A stretch of 56,026 nt of DNA from a bacterium (GTDB taxonomy: Bacteria > SAR324 > XYD2-FULL-50-16), in the NCBI GenBank assembly GCA_018830885.1, contig JAHJRI010000158.1, positions 1-56,026 of the forward strand, in the 5' to 3' direction. Below the pieces are notes generated by a model. The model did not search any database, was not told where the DNA came from, and saw only the letters and a program-made list of their open reading frames with translations. The position numbers were made by a program, and so were the translations under genes. Below, one piece after another: positions 43,536 through 53,426 of this stretch. Every line of letters begins with the position of its first letter. Position 1 is the first letter of the stretch.

Positions 43536-43988
43536 ATGAAAACTGCTGAGGAAATTGTCCAAAAGAATAAAGGTGAAATGATTACCGTCTCTCCTGATTC
43601 AACCATCAGGGAAGCCTTGAATACGATGACGGAAAAAAACATCGGTGCCATTTTAATTAAGGACATGGGGAAAATCGTGGGAATCTGGACAGAACGGGAT
43701 CTGATGCGGAATGTGCTGCTTCCTGATTTTAACCTGGATTCAGCGTTGATCAAAGATTACATGACCACAAAACTCCATTTTGCCAGGCATAGCGATACGA
43801 TCTACCATCTGCAGGACAAGTTTCTGGGGCTGCGAATCAGGCATCTTCTGGTAAAGAAAAAGGATCAGATCCTGGGGTTGGTTTCTTCGGGAGATGTCAG
43901 CCGGCATGATTTGAAGGAGAAAACCGATGAGCTGGAAAGCCTGAACAAGATCATTAACTGGGAATACTACGAGAACTGGCACTGGTGA
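43536..43988 (+). CDS. Tandem CBS-domain protein
   Basis: The start at MKTAEEIV is supported by AAGAAGGAG about 7 nt upstream; an earlier ATG adds 14 hydrophobic residues without a site. The 150 residues comprise two CBS motifs (about 12-65 with GAILIKDMGKIVGIWTERDL, and 75-128 with HLLVKKKDQILGLVSSGDV). Such stand-alone pairs bind adenine nucleotides and regulate partners. It precedes preT by 141 bp on the same strand but has its own promoter. Partner unknown. Confidence 0.88.
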   Translation: MKTAEEIVQKNKGEMITVSPDSTIREALNTMTEKNIGAILIKDMGKIVGIWTERDLMRNVLLPDFNLDSALIKDYMTTKLHFARHSDTIYHLQDKFLGLRIRHLLVKKKDQILGLVSSGDVSRHDLKEKTDELESLNKIINWEYYENWHW

Positions 43989-44129
43989 TGCCAATTGATA
44001 GTATTGATCGGCTGGGGAACACGAATGATAATGTCCCCTCATTTTCCTCAATCAGACTTTTCTCTCCTTGTGCTCTGTGTCTCTGGGGTGAGTCTTTCTC
44101 ATATAAATTCTAAAGTTGAGGGTTCAGGT

Positions 44130-45527
44130 ATGTCAAAATCCAGTAAAACATCCCAAAAAGGGTTAACCCGGAAGCCAGCCGGAAAACTGTCGGAGGATCA
44201 GATCAGGGCGAACTTCACGGACATGCACCCACCGCTGACCGATTCCCAGGCACACATCGAGGCGAGTCGGTGCTATTTCTGCTATGATGCGCCCTGTATC
44301 AATGCCTGTCCGACCGGTATCGATATTCCCGAATTTATTAAACGGATTCAGACCGGCAATCTCAAAGGTTCAGCGCGCAGGATTCTGGAACAGAATATTA
44401 TGGGCGGGATGTGCGCGCGCGTCTGCCCGACCGAGGTGTTATGTGAAGGTGCCTGTGTGCGCAACACCCATGAAGACAAGCCGGTTGTCATTGGCCTGCT
44501 GCAGCGGTATGCAACCGAAGCGGTCATTGAGAAAAAGGTCCCCCTGTTCGAACGAAAAGCCCCGACGGACAAAAGAATCGCTGTTATTGGTGCAGGACCT
44601 GCCGGGTTATCCTGTGCCCATCGGCTGGCTTTATTCGGTCACCAGGTGACCGTTTTTGAGAGGAATGAGAAAGCCGGTGGGTTGAATGAATATGGTATCG
44701 CAGCTTACAAAGCGCTGGATGGGATTGCACAGAAAGAGGTCGACTACATTCTGGATATCGGTGGCATCACCATCAAACCAGGGGTTGAACTGGGGGTGGA
44801 CTTCACCCTCAGTGAGCTGCGGAATGAGTACCATGCAGTTTTTATTGCGATCGGACTGTCCGGGGTGAACACCGGTAAAATTGAAGGTGACGATGTTGAC
44901 GGCGTGATGGATGCGATCCGGTATATCCATGATCTGCGCCAGGCGAAGAAGATGTCGCAGCTGCCGGTGGGTGAAAGGGTGGTTGTGATCGGTGGTGGCA
45001 TGACAGCCATCGATATTGCCGTGCAATCCAAAAAACTGGGGGCGTCCGATGTCACCATCGCTTATCGTCGAAACGAAGTACACATGAAAGCCAGTGAGCA
45101 TGAACGGCATTTTGCCCAGATCAATGATGTCAAGTTGAGGTTCTGCTCCAGCCCGAAAAGGGTGCTGAGCAAGGATGGTCACGTGACCGGCATTGCGTTT
45201 GACAGGGTCCGGGTTGCCCAGGACGGGCGTATCACGAAGACCGGAAAAACCTATCAATTGGAAGCGGATGTGATTTTCAAGGCGATCGGGCAGACGTTGC
45301 TGACCGACCAGCTGGGAAAAGCTGCCAGCGGTCTCAGTCTTAAAAACGGACGACTGGCGGTCAACGACGAACGGAAAACGTCACTGGACAATGTATGGGC
45401 TGGTGGCGATTGTATTTCCGGTGGAGAAGACCTGACCGTCTGCGCAGTCCAGGACGGGAAACTGGCGGCGCAATCGATTCACGCGTACCTGCAGACTTTA
45501 TCAACCCCTAATATTATATCACGATGA
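44130..45527 (+). CDS. preT: PreT-like NAD(P)H/FAD/Fe-S oxidoreductase subunit
   Basis: The start at MSKSSKTS gives 465 residues; GAGGGTTCAGGT lies just upstream. The N-terminal Fe-S domain has CYFCYDAPCINACP and GGMCARVCPTEVLCEGACV. An FAD site VIGAGPAGLSCAHRL (about 152-166) and an NAD(P) site VVIGGGMTAIDIAVQ follow. This is the GltD/PreT architecture. With PreA next door it forms an NAD-dependent dihydropyrimidine dehydrogenase that reduces uracil or thymine (or runs in reverse). Only 27 bp separate the two genes. No dihydropyrimidinase gene is adjacent. Confidence 0.9.
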   Translation: MSKSSKTSQKGLTRKPAGKLSEDQIRANFTDMHPPLTDSQAHIEASRCYFCYDAPCINACPTGIDIPEFIKRIQTGNLKGSARRILEQNIMGGMCARVCPTEVLCEGACVRNTHEDKPVVIGLLQRYATEAVIEKKVPLFERKAPTDKRIAVIGAGPAGLSCAHRLALFGHQVTVFERNEKAGGLNEYGIAAYKALDGIAQKEVDYILDIGGITIKPGVELGVDFTLSELRNEYHAVFIAIGLSGVNTGKIEGDDVDGVMDAIRYIHDLRQAKKMSQLPVGERVVVIGGGMTAIDIAVQSKKLGASDVTIAYRRNEVHMKASEHERHFAQINDVKLRFCSSPKRVLSKDGHVTGIAFDRVRVAQDGRITKTGKTYQLEADVIFKAIGQTLLTDQLGKAASGLSLKNGRLAVNDERKTSLDNVWAGGDCISGGEDLTVCAVQDGKLAAQSIHAYLQTLSTPNIISR

Positions 45528-45554
45528 TGAACATCACCAGGACGAGGATACATA

Positions 45555-46859
45555 ATGGCTAATCTGAAAACCAATTTTGCAGGGATTCAATCTCCCAATC
45601 CTTTCTGGCTTGCATCCGGTCCGCCGACGGACAAGGCGTACAACGTCAATCGTGCTTTTGAAGCGGGCTGGGGAGGTGTTGTATGGAAAACGCTGGGTGA
45701 AGATCCCCATGTCGTCAATGTGAACGGCCCGAGATATGCTGCGCTGTATGGCAGCGACAGGAAGGTGATCGGTTTTAACAATATTGAGCTCATCTCAGAT
45801 CGCACTTTAGCGGACAATCTGAAAGAGATACGACAGGTCAAGCGGGACTGGCCGGATCGACCGATTATTGCGTCGGTGATGCTGCCGATGAACGAGGCGT
45901 CCTGGGCGAAGCACATGCCGATGATTGAAGACACCGGGGTGGAGGGTTTTGAGCTCAACTTCGGCTGCCCCCATGGCATGTCCGAAAGGGGCATGGGATC
46001 AGCTGTCGGGCAGGTTCCGGAATACGTCACCATGGTGACTGAATGGGCTAAGAAGCACACCGATCTGCCGGTGATTGTGAAACTGACACCCAATGTCACC
46101 AACATTCTCCATCCCGCTCACGCGGCAAAGGCAGGTGGTGCTGACGCGGTCTCCCTGATCAATACCATCAATTCCATCATGCGGATTGACTACGATTCGC
46201 TGAGTATCTATCCGACCACGGACGGCATGGGAACCCATGGCGGGTACTGCGGCGAAGCCGTCAAACCCATCGCGCTGCACATGGTGGCCGAGATCGCCCG
46301 TTCAGCAGAAACCCGGGGATTTCCGATTTCCGGGATCGGCGGGGTGACGACCTGGCGGGACGCGGTCGATTTTCTGGCTCTGGGAGCAACCAACGTGCAG
46401 GTTTGTACCGCAGCCATGATTTATGGGTTTAAGATTGTGGAAGGGTTGATTGAGGGGTTGAACGATTTCCTGGATGAAAAGGGCATGGCGTCTGTGCATG
46501 ATCTGGTAGGCAGGGCGATTCCTACCGTGACTGACTGGAAATACCTGAATTTGAACTATATCGAAAAAGCCGTCATCAATCAGGATTTATGTATCGAATG
46601 TGGCAAGTGCCATATTGTCTGTGAAGACACATCCCATCAGGCCATTACCCATTCCGTCGATGGTGTGCGCCGGTTTGTCGTCAAAGATGAAGCCTGTGTC
46701 GGCTGTAACCTGTGTGTCAGCGTCTGTCCCATCGAAAACTGTATCACCATGAAACGACTGACCGAGGGGACTGATCCCCGCACCGGGCAGGTCATCAGTC
46801 AGACACCTGCCAACTGGACGACCCATCCCCACAATCCGACAAAGACCGGTGATGCTTGA
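45555..46859 (+). CDS. preA: Dihydropyrimidine dehydrogenase subunit PreA
   Basis: The 434-residue FMN barrel is of the dihydroorotate/dihydropyrimidine dehydrogenase type. Key elements are NPFWLASGPPTDKAYN, the substrate-binding ELNFGCPHGM, and ISGIGGVTTWRDAVDF. The C-terminal ferredoxin domain contains CIECGKCHIVCED and CVGCNLCVSVCP, each binding a [4Fe-4S] cluster. It reduces uracil or thymine to the 5,6-dihydro form using electrons from PreT. It ends about 280 bp before aceE. Confidence 0.94.
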   Translation: MANLKTNFAGIQSPNPFWLASGPPTDKAYNVNRAFEAGWGGVVWKTLGEDPHVVNVNGPRYAALYGSDRKVIGFNNIELISDRTLADNLKEIRQVKRDWPDRPIIASVMLPMNEASWAKHMPMIEDTGVEGFELNFGCPHGMSERGMGSAVGQVPEYVTMVTEWAKKHTDLPVIVKLTPNVTNILHPAHAAKAGGADAVSLINTINSIMRIDYDSLSIYPTTDGMGTHGGYCGEAVKPIALHMVAEIARSAETRGFPISGIGGVTTWRDAVDFLALGATNVQVCTAAMIYGFKIVEGLIEGLNDFLDEKGMASVHDLVGRAIPTVTDWKYLNLNYIEKAVINQDLCIECGKCHIVCEDTSHQAITHSVDGVRRFVVKDEACVGCNLCVSVCPIENCITMKRLTEGTDPRTGQVISQTPANWTTHPHNPTKTGDA

Positions 46860-47137
46860 CCGATGTTGCCTCCCGTCGAGACGCCATCCGCGGGAAAATC
46901 CCCTTCCGCTGGTGATCTATCCGGGTTGTGTGACGATGCAGAATCCGGATCGTGGGTCCCCCTGTTAAATAGATGATTGAACCCTTCCGGGGCTGTACGG
47001 GTATGATTGACGGGGATTGAACCTTCCAAGAAACGGCAGCGGATGATGCCTGAGAATCAGGGGATCGTGCCCTGCCAGGACCCGGCACGGAGGCACCAGG
47101 CGTTTTGTTTTGTGAACGGTTGAACGGAGAAAACCCT

Positions 47138-49801
47138 ATGACTGAAAAACCAAAAAGTGCCGATATTGATCCTTTGGAAACACGGGAATGGCTGGACGCG
47201 CTGGAATCCATCATCAAACTGGATGGTCCGGACCGGGCCCATTTCCTGTTGGACAAGCTGATCGACAAAGCCCGCCGATCCGGCGCCCACCTGCGATACA
47301 GCGCCAATACAGCCTATCTGAACACGATCCCGGTGGCGCAGCAGGCCAAACACCCCGGGAATCTTGAGCTGGAAGCCAAGATCATGGCCCTGATTCGATG
47401 GAACGCCATGGCCATGGTGGTTCAAGCCAATTCGGATTCCGGTGTCGGGGGCCATATCGCGAGTTTTGCCTCTGCGGCAACGCTCTACGAAATCGGTTTC
47501 AACCACTTTTTCCGTGCCTCCACGGAACCGGCGGGGGGTGATCTGCTGTATATCCAGGGGCACTGTGCGCCGGGCATCTATGCCCGCTCCTTTCTGGAAG
47601 GCAGACTGACCGAAGCGCACCTGCACGGTTTTCGCAGAGAAATCAGCCGAAACGGTCTCCCCTCCTATCCCCATCCCTGGCTGTTGCCGGATTACTGGCA
47701 GTTCCCGACGGTTTCAATGGGTCTGGGCCCCATGACTGCGATCTATCAGGCCCGTTTTATGAAGTACATGGAAAACCGCAACCTGTTGCCGCGCGGAACC
47801 CGAAAAGTATGGGCATTTATCGGTGACGGCGAGATGGATGAACCGGAATCGCTGGGGGCACTGTCTTTAGCTGCCCGGGAGAAACTGGACAACCTGATTT
47901 TTGTGATCAACTGTAACCTGCAGCGTCTGGATGGTCCTGTCCGGGGCAACAGCAAAATCATCCAGGAACTGGAATCGGATTTTCACGGCCATGGCTGGAA
48001 CGTGATCAAAGTCATCTTTAGTTCCCTCTGGGACCGGCTGTTTGAAAAAGATCACAAACGCCTCCTCAGGGACCGTCTTGAAAAAGTGGTGGACGGGGAT
48101 TTCCAGAATTACGTGGCCAGGGGCGGCGGATATACGCGGGAGCATCTCTTCGGGGGGGACCCTGAACTGAAGGCGATGGTAGCAGGGATGTCGGATGAGG
48201 AGATCTGGCGCTTGTATTTTGGTGGTCACGATGTGCACAAGGTCTACGCGGCCTATGCCAGGGCGGTGGCCCATGAGGGGGAACCGACCGTAATACTGGC
48301 CAAAACGGTCAAGGGATTCGGGATGGGGATCTCCGGGGAAGGCCAGAATGTGACCCACCAGCAGAAGAAAATGGGTGAAAAAGCCCTGAAATCCTTTCGG
48401 GATCGTTTTAACATTCCCATCTCGGACGACGTCATCAAAGATACTCCCTTTTTCCGACCGGCAGACGACAGCCCGGAGATGGTCTATCTCAAGCAGCGCA
48501 GGGCTGAACTCGGTGGATTTCTGCCCCGGCGGACACCGGTAACAACCGCCCTGGTCATCCCGGAACTGGATGCCTTTGAATCACTGCTGAAAGGCACCGG
48601 TGACCGTGCCAACTCAACCACCATGGCTTTTGTGCGGATTCTGAATATGCTGTTGCGGGACGATCAGCTTGGCAAATTTGTGGTGCCCATTATCTCGGAT
48701 GAAGCCAGAACATTCGGCATGGAGGGTATGTTCCGGCAATACGGTATTTATGCCGCCAGCGGACAGCTCTATGAGCCGATGGATGCCGACCAGGTCATGT
48801 ATTACCGGGAGGACAGAGAGGGGCAGATTCTGGAAGAGGGGATCACCGAAGCCGGTGCTTTTTCCTCATGGATTGCCGCGGGTACCTCGGGGCACAACCA
48901 TGGGGTCCAGATGATTCCATTTTATATCTTCTACTCCATGTTCGGATTCCAGAGATGCGGGGATCTGGCATGGGCTGCAGGTGACGCCCAGGTGAACGGT
49001 TTTTTGATCGGCGGGACCTCGGGACGCACAACCCTGGAAGGGGAGGGGTTGCAGCACCAGGATGGGCACAGCCATATCCTGGCCTCAACCATTCCCAACT
49101 GTCTTTCCTACGATCCAACCTACGCTTACGAGCTGACCGTGATCATCCAGGACGGATTACGGCGTATGTACCGGAATCACGAGCGGGTGTTCTACTACAT
49201 TACGGTCATGAATGAGAACTATCCCCAGCCGCCCATGCCCGAAGGGGTCGAAGAGGGAATTCGCAGGGGGATCTATCTGCTGAGAAAAGGAGCCACAGCC
49301 AGACCCCACGCGATCCAGCTCTTCGGATCCGGTTCAATCCTGCGGGAAGTACTGGAGGGTGCCCGGTTGCTGGAAGAACAGTACGATATCAGCGCCAATG
49401 TCTGGAGCGTGACGAGTTTCACGGAGCTCAGAAGAGATGGCCTGGAAGCGGAGCGAACCAATATGCTGCACCCGGAGTCCCCGCGGGTAAAATGCTACCT
49501 TGAACAGGTCCTGAGTGCCCATCCGGGGCCGGTCGTTGCGGCGACGGACTACATGAAAAGCTATGCGGATCAGCTCAAGCCATTCATTCCGGGAACCTAC
49601 CGGGTCCTGGGCACGGATGGCTTCGGCCGGAGTGATGATCGGGCGTCATTGAGAGCCCATTTTGAGGTGGATCGCTATTATGTTGTGATTGCGGCCCTGA
49701 AAAGTCTGGCGGATGAAGGAAGCCTGTCACCTGCAACGGTATCCGATGCCATTAAACAATTCAATATCGATCCGGAGAAACCATCCCCGGCATCTGCCTG
49801 A
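47138..49801 (+). CDS. aceE: Pyruvate dehydrogenase E1, homodimeric type
   Basis: The start at MTEKPKSA (GGAGAAAACCCT upstream) gives 887 residues, the normal size for homodimeric E1. The thiamine-diphosphate motif is GDGEMDEPES (about 230-239) ending in the Asn-rich CNLQRLDGPVRGN. YSANTAYLNTIP and the C-terminal transketolase domain with SDEARTFGMEGMF are present. It decarboxylates pyruvate and acetylates lipoyl E2. It heads aceE-aceF-lpdA. In anaerobes pyruvate:ferredoxin oxidoreductase often replaces it, so its retention suggests facultative or NADH-yielding metabolism. Confidence 0.97.
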   Translation: MTEKPKSADIDPLETREWLDALESIIKLDGPDRAHFLLDKLIDKARRSGAHLRYSANTAYLNTIPVAQQAKHPGNLELEAKIMALIRWNAMAMVVQANSDSGVGGHIASFASAATLYEIGFNHFFRASTEPAGGDLLYIQGHCAPGIYARSFLEGRLTEAHLHGFRREISRNGLPSYPHPWLLPDYWQFPTVSMGLGPMTAIYQARFMKYMENRNLLPRGTRKVWAFIGDGEMDEPESLGALSLAAREKLDNLIFVINCNLQRLDGPVRGNSKIIQELESDFHGHGWNVIKVIFSSLWDRLFEKDHKRLLRDRLEKVVDGDFQNYVARGGGYTREHLFGGDPELKAMVAGMSDEEIWRLYFGGHDVHKVYAAYARAVAHEGEPTVILAKTVKGFGMGISGEGQNVTHQQKKMGEKALKSFRDRFNIPISDDVIKDTPFFRPADDSPEMVYLKQRRAELGGFLPRRTPVTTALVIPELDAFESLLKGTGDRANSTTMAFVRILNMLLRDDQLGKFVVPIISDEARTFGMEGMFRQYGIYAASGQLYEPMDADQVMYYREDREGQILEEGITEAGAFSSWIAAGTSGHNHGVQMIPFYIFYSMFGFQRCGDLAWAAGDAQVNGFLIGGTSGRTTLEGEGLQHQDGHSHILASTIPNCLSYDPTYAYELTVIIQDGLRRMYRNHERVFYYITVMNENYPQPPMPEGVEEGIRRGIYLLRKGATARPHAIQLFGSGSILREVLEGARLLEEQYDISANVWSVTSFTELRRDGLEAERTNMLHPESPRVKCYLEQVLSAHPGPVVAATDYMKSYADQLKPFIPGTYRVLGTDGFGRSDDRASLRAHFEVDRYYVVIAALKSLADEGSLSPATVSDAIKQFNIDPEKPSPASA

Positions 49802-49832
49802 TCGACCCACCCCATTTAATCGAGAGGTACAC

Positions 49833-51152
49833 GTGGCTACACAGGAAAAGATTCTGGTTCCCGATATCGGAGACTTTGAAGATGTTGAAGTGATCGAAAT
49901 CATGGTTTCTCCCGGTGACCGGGTTGCGGTGGAAGATCCGCTGATAACCCTGGAAAGTGATAAGGCTTCCATGGAGATTCCCTCTCCCTGGGCCGGTGTT
50001 ATCCGGGAGATCACCGTGGCGGTGGGAGCGAGAGTGTCCCGGGGATCCCTTATCGGCACCATCGAGATCGAGGCTGTCGCAGCAGCAGCCAAAGCCCCGG
50101 CTGAATCCGGCGAAGCCGAAGTTCCGGCCGCTACCGGTTCCGCACCACCCGCCAGGGAAGATCTGCCTGAACCGGCAGCACCGGTTGCAGACGGAAAACC
50201 GGCCGCTGATGCCCCCGGGTTACCCCATCCTTCCGAAGCGGTGGCGACCACAAAGCTGGATTTTCATGCGGGTCCGTCCGTCCGGAAGATGGCCCGCCAG
50301 TTGGGAATCGATCTCAGCAAGGTGAAAGGAAGCGGCCGCAGAGGCCGGATTACCAATGCAGATGTTGAAGCCTATGCCAGAAAACCCCAGGCCGGAAAAG
50401 AAGCAAAACCGGACGGAATTCAAATACCTGGGGTGCCCGCTGTCGACTTCAGCAAATTCGGTGAAATCGAAATTCAGGCCATGAAGCGGATTCAAAAAAT
50501 TTCGGCTCGCAATCTCCACCGGAACTGGATCACCATTCCCCATGTCACCCATTTTGATGAAGCTGATGTGACGGATCTGGAGTCGTTTCGCAAAAAACAC
50601 AATGACACCGCCAGGGAAAAATCAGATCGGTTGACCATGATGCCGTTTCTGTTCAAGGCAATTGTCAGCGGATTGAAAAAATTTCCCACGTTCAACGCTT
50701 CCCTGGATCCGGAGGGTGAAAACCTGATTCTCAAGAAGTATTTTCATATCGGCATGGCTGTTGACACCCCAAACGGATTGCTGGTGCCGGTCATCAGGGA
50801 TGCTGATCGAAAAAGTCTGCAGGATCTGGCCAGAGAGATGGGGGAACTGACGATCAAGTCCCGGGGAGGTACGGTCAAACGGGAAGAGATGCAGGGGGGC
50901 TGTTTTACCATTTCCAATCTGGGGGGGATCGGGGGAACCGGATTCACCCCCATTATCAATGCGCCTGAGGTCGCCATTCTGGGCGTCCCCAGGGCCAGTA
51001 TCAAACCAGTTTTTCTGGACAATCAGTTTGTCCCGCGTCTGATGCTGCCGCTGGCGTTGTCGTATGATCACAGGGTCGTGGATGGGGCCCTGGCGGCCAG
51101 ATTTCTGGCCCATGTCTGTGAGCTTCTGACCGATATCCGAAAAATGCTGTGA
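49833..51152 (+). CDS. aceF: Pyruvate dehydrogenase E2, dihydrolipoamide acetyltransferase
   Basis: The GTG at 49833 (CGAGAGG upstream) is chosen because the lipoyl domain begins immediately (KILVPDIGDFEDVEVIE). The upstream ATG would overlap aceE by 89 nt. The protein has 439 residues: one lipoyl domain with ESDKASMEIP (Lys near 42), an Ala/Pro/Glu linker (about 85-140), and a peripheral-subunit-binding domain (SVRKMARQLGID). The catalytic core ends LSYDHRVVDGALAARF with the HxxxDG active site. A single lipoyl domain is at the low end for the family. Confidence 0.96.
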   Translation: MATQEKILVPDIGDFEDVEVIEIMVSPGDRVAVEDPLITLESDKASMEIPSPWAGVIREITVAVGARVSRGSLIGTIEIEAVAAAAKAPAESGEAEVPAATGSAPPAREDLPEPAAPVADGKPAADAPGLPHPSEAVATTKLDFHAGPSVRKMARQLGIDLSKVKGSGRRGRITNADVEAYARKPQAGKEAKPDGIQIPGVPAVDFSKFGEIEIQAMKRIQKISARNLHRNWITIPHVTHFDEADVTDLESFRKKHNDTAREKSDRLTMMPFLFKAIVSGLKKFPTFNASLDPEGENLILKKYFHIGMAVDTPNGLLVPVIRDADRKSLQDLAREMGELTIKSRGGTVKREEMQGGCFTISNLGGIGGTGFTPIINAPEVAILGVPRASIKPVFLDNQFVPRLMLPLALSYDHRVVDGALAARFLAHVCELLTDIRKML

Positions 51153-51290
51153 GAACCACCGCCTGTTTCCGCTGCTGTTTGTTTTCAGTGATGCGATCAG
51201 GCGGCTTCATCCTTCTTTTGAACGAAAGCGAATGCTAAAGCCATCTTTCATGCCACTGAGACGGACCATCCACAACATGTAAGGGTCACT

Positions 51291-53048
51291 ATGAAAAAAA
51301 CCACTGAAGTGCGCGTTCCCAATATTGGTGATTATGCTGAAGTTGTTGTTATTGAAGTGCTGGTAACTGCCGGCTCGGTTATCAAAAAAGAAGATCCGTT
51401 GCTCACCCTGGAGAGTGATAAGGCCACCATGGATATTCCCGCTCCCTGTGATGGCGTTGTGACAGAGGTGTTCGTTTCCGAGGGGGATACCGTATCCGAA
51501 AACACGCTGATTATGATCGTCGAGCAGGACATGGCCGACGTGGACCGGACCGCCGGAGAAAAACCGGAAGACACCCATCCGGAAACGCCTGCTACAGAAA
51601 CTGTCGTTCAGCCGGAAATGACTCTGAAATCGACGGCTGACCGCCATGGTGAGGTCGTTGTGCTGGGGGGAGGCCCGGGTGGCTATACGGCTGCTTTTCG
51701 CGCGGCTGACCTGGGGAAGCAGACGATTATTATTGAAAACACACCCCAGATCGGTGGTGTGTGTCTCAATGTGGGTTGTATTCCCTCCAAGGTCCTGCTG
51801 CATATGGCAAAAATTATTGATGAGGCACTGGAAGCCAAAAAGCTGGGTATCAGTTTTCAGGCACCGGATTTGAATGTGGAAAAAATGCAGGACTGGAAAA
51901 ACGACGTGATCACCCAGCTGGTCGGTGGATTGACAACCATGGCCGGTCAAAGAAAGATCACGGTTGTCAGGGGAACGGGCACCTTTCTTTCTCCAACGGA
52001 GATAAAGGTCACCGGGGAGGATCCCGACCAGGTGATCAGCTTTGAGCATGCCGTCATCGCTGCGGGGTCTCACCCCATTATGATCCCCGGATTTCCGGAG
52101 GATGCCCGCATCGTCGACTCCACCGGAGCGCTTTCCCTCAGGGAGATTCCCAAACGCATGCTGATCATTGGTGGCGGCATTATCGGACTGGAAATGGCAA
52201 CCGTCTATCACGCGCTGGGATCCGAAATAACCGTGGTCGAGGCTAGGGAACAGCTGATTCCCGGGGCTGATGCCGACCTGATCAAGCCTTTGCAGACCTT
52301 TGTGCAACGTCGGTTCAAGCAGATCCTTCTGGAAACCAGTGTTGTTTCCCTGTCCCCTGAAGATTCCGGCATTCAGGCGGTATTTAAGGGCAAACAGGCG
52401 CTTGACCCCCAGGAATATGATATTGTCCTGGTGGCTGTGGGACGCAGACCGAGTTCCAAGGGGCTGGGGCTTGAAAAAGCGGGCATCGAGACAGATGGGT
52501 TCGGGCATATCCGGGTTGATCACCAGTTGCGGACCAGTGTGAAGCAGATATTTGCTGTCGGTGATATTGTTGGGGCCCCCATGCTGGCGCACAAGGCGTC
52601 CCATGAAGGGAGAATTGCCGCCGAAGTGATTTGCGGTCTGGACGCCTCGTTTGATGCCGTGGTAATCCCCTCCATCGCCTATACGGATCCGGAAATAGCC
52701 TGGGTCGGGGTGACCGAAAGAGAGGCAAAGGAAAAGGGACTCGATTTTGAGAAGGCCGTCTTTCCCTGGTCAGCCAGTGGCCGTTCCCTGACCATGGGCA
52801 GGAAAGAGGGTAAAACCAAGGTGATCTTTGATAAATCGACAGGACGCGTGATTGGTGCCGGTATTGTCGGGTCCAATGCCAGCGAACTGATCTCCGAAAT
52901 GGCCCTCTCCATCGAGATGGGCTGTAATGCGGAGGATTTGAGTTTGACCGTGCATCCGCATCCCACCCTGTCCGAATCGATATCTTTCTCGGCTGAAATC
53001 TTCGAGGGGACGATCACCGATCTCTATCTGCCCAAAAAGAGAAAATGA
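51291..53048 (+). CDS. lpdA: Dihydrolipoyl dehydrogenase with N-terminal lipoyl domain
   Basis: Of its 585 residues, the first 80 form a lipoyl domain (LESDKATMDIP, Lys about 46) joined by a Glu/Pro/Thr linker. The E3 flavoprotein follows. It has FAD motif VLGGGPGGYTAAFRAAD, the redox pair CLNVGC, NAD motif IIGGGIIGLEMATVY and the C-terminal HPHPTLSE containing the catalytic His. It reoxidises reduced lipoyl groups of E2. Lipoyl-bearing E3 is known in Neisseria and some other proteobacteria. It lies 138 bp after aceF. Confidence 0.96.
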   Translation: MKKTTEVRVPNIGDYAEVVVIEVLVTAGSVIKKEDPLLTLESDKATMDIPAPCDGVVTEVFVSEGDTVSENTLIMIVEQDMADVDRTAGEKPEDTHPETPATETVVQPEMTLKSTADRHGEVVVLGGGPGGYTAAFRAADLGKQTIIIENTPQIGGVCLNVGCIPSKVLLHMAKIIDEALEAKKLGISFQAPDLNVEKMQDWKNDVITQLVGGLTTMAGQRKITVVRGTGTFLSPTEIKVTGEDPDQVISFEHAVIAAGSHPIMIPGFPEDARIVDSTGALSLREIPKRMLIIGGGIIGLEMATVYHALGSEITVVEAREQLIPGADADLIKPLQTFVQRRFKQILLETSVVSLSPEDSGIQAVFKGKQALDPQEYDIVLVAVGRRPSSKGLGLEKAGIETDGFGHIRVDHQLRTSVKQIFAVGDIVGAPMLAHKASHEGRIAAEVICGLDASFDAVVIPSIAYTDPEIAWVGVTEREAKEKGLDFEKAVFPWSASGRSLTMGRKEGKTKVIFDKSTGRVIGAGIVGSNASELISEMALSIEMGCNAEDLSLTVHPHPTLSESISFSAEIFEGTITDLYLPKKRK

Positions 53049-53426
53049 CCTGAATGGTTTCTGATTTTCAATCCTGTTGCCTTTGCGCCGGGTCCGTTCG
53101 CTGTCATGGAGAATGTCAGAATTCCTTGCATGCTGTAAAAGATCTTTCCAAACCGGTTTTTTAGAATTCACCGGTCCACAGGAAAGAACCTTGAGCCATT
53201 TCGCCTGAATCCAGGGGTAACCTGTCAATTGCCACCGAGTTCGCCCTTTGGCCTTTTAGTTGCAGTTTATTATTGTCAACAGGCCAGACAATCCCTGTCA
53301 CCACCTCCCCTCTCACAAGGTCGCTGTGCCTGCGGGTTTTGCCATAAAAAAAGAGACGAAGCCTCATTCACTGGGAAGAAGTGCTGATTAGATTTAAATA
53401 AATAAAACTGCCAGAGGAACACACAG
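53049..53426. other. Intergenic region with a possible gene fragment
   Basis: A minus-strand open frame at 53161-53367 (ending DSGEMAQGSFLWTGEF) has protein-like composition over its last 45 codons but no ribosome binding site. It may be the tail of a decayed gene. Otherwise nothing was seen; no terminator follows lpdA. Confidence 0.3.

Noticed and set aside
49713-49832. Upstream ATG as the aceF start
   Set aside because: It would overlap aceE by 89 nt and add 40 residues before a lipoyl domain that begins right after the GTG with its own ribosome binding site.
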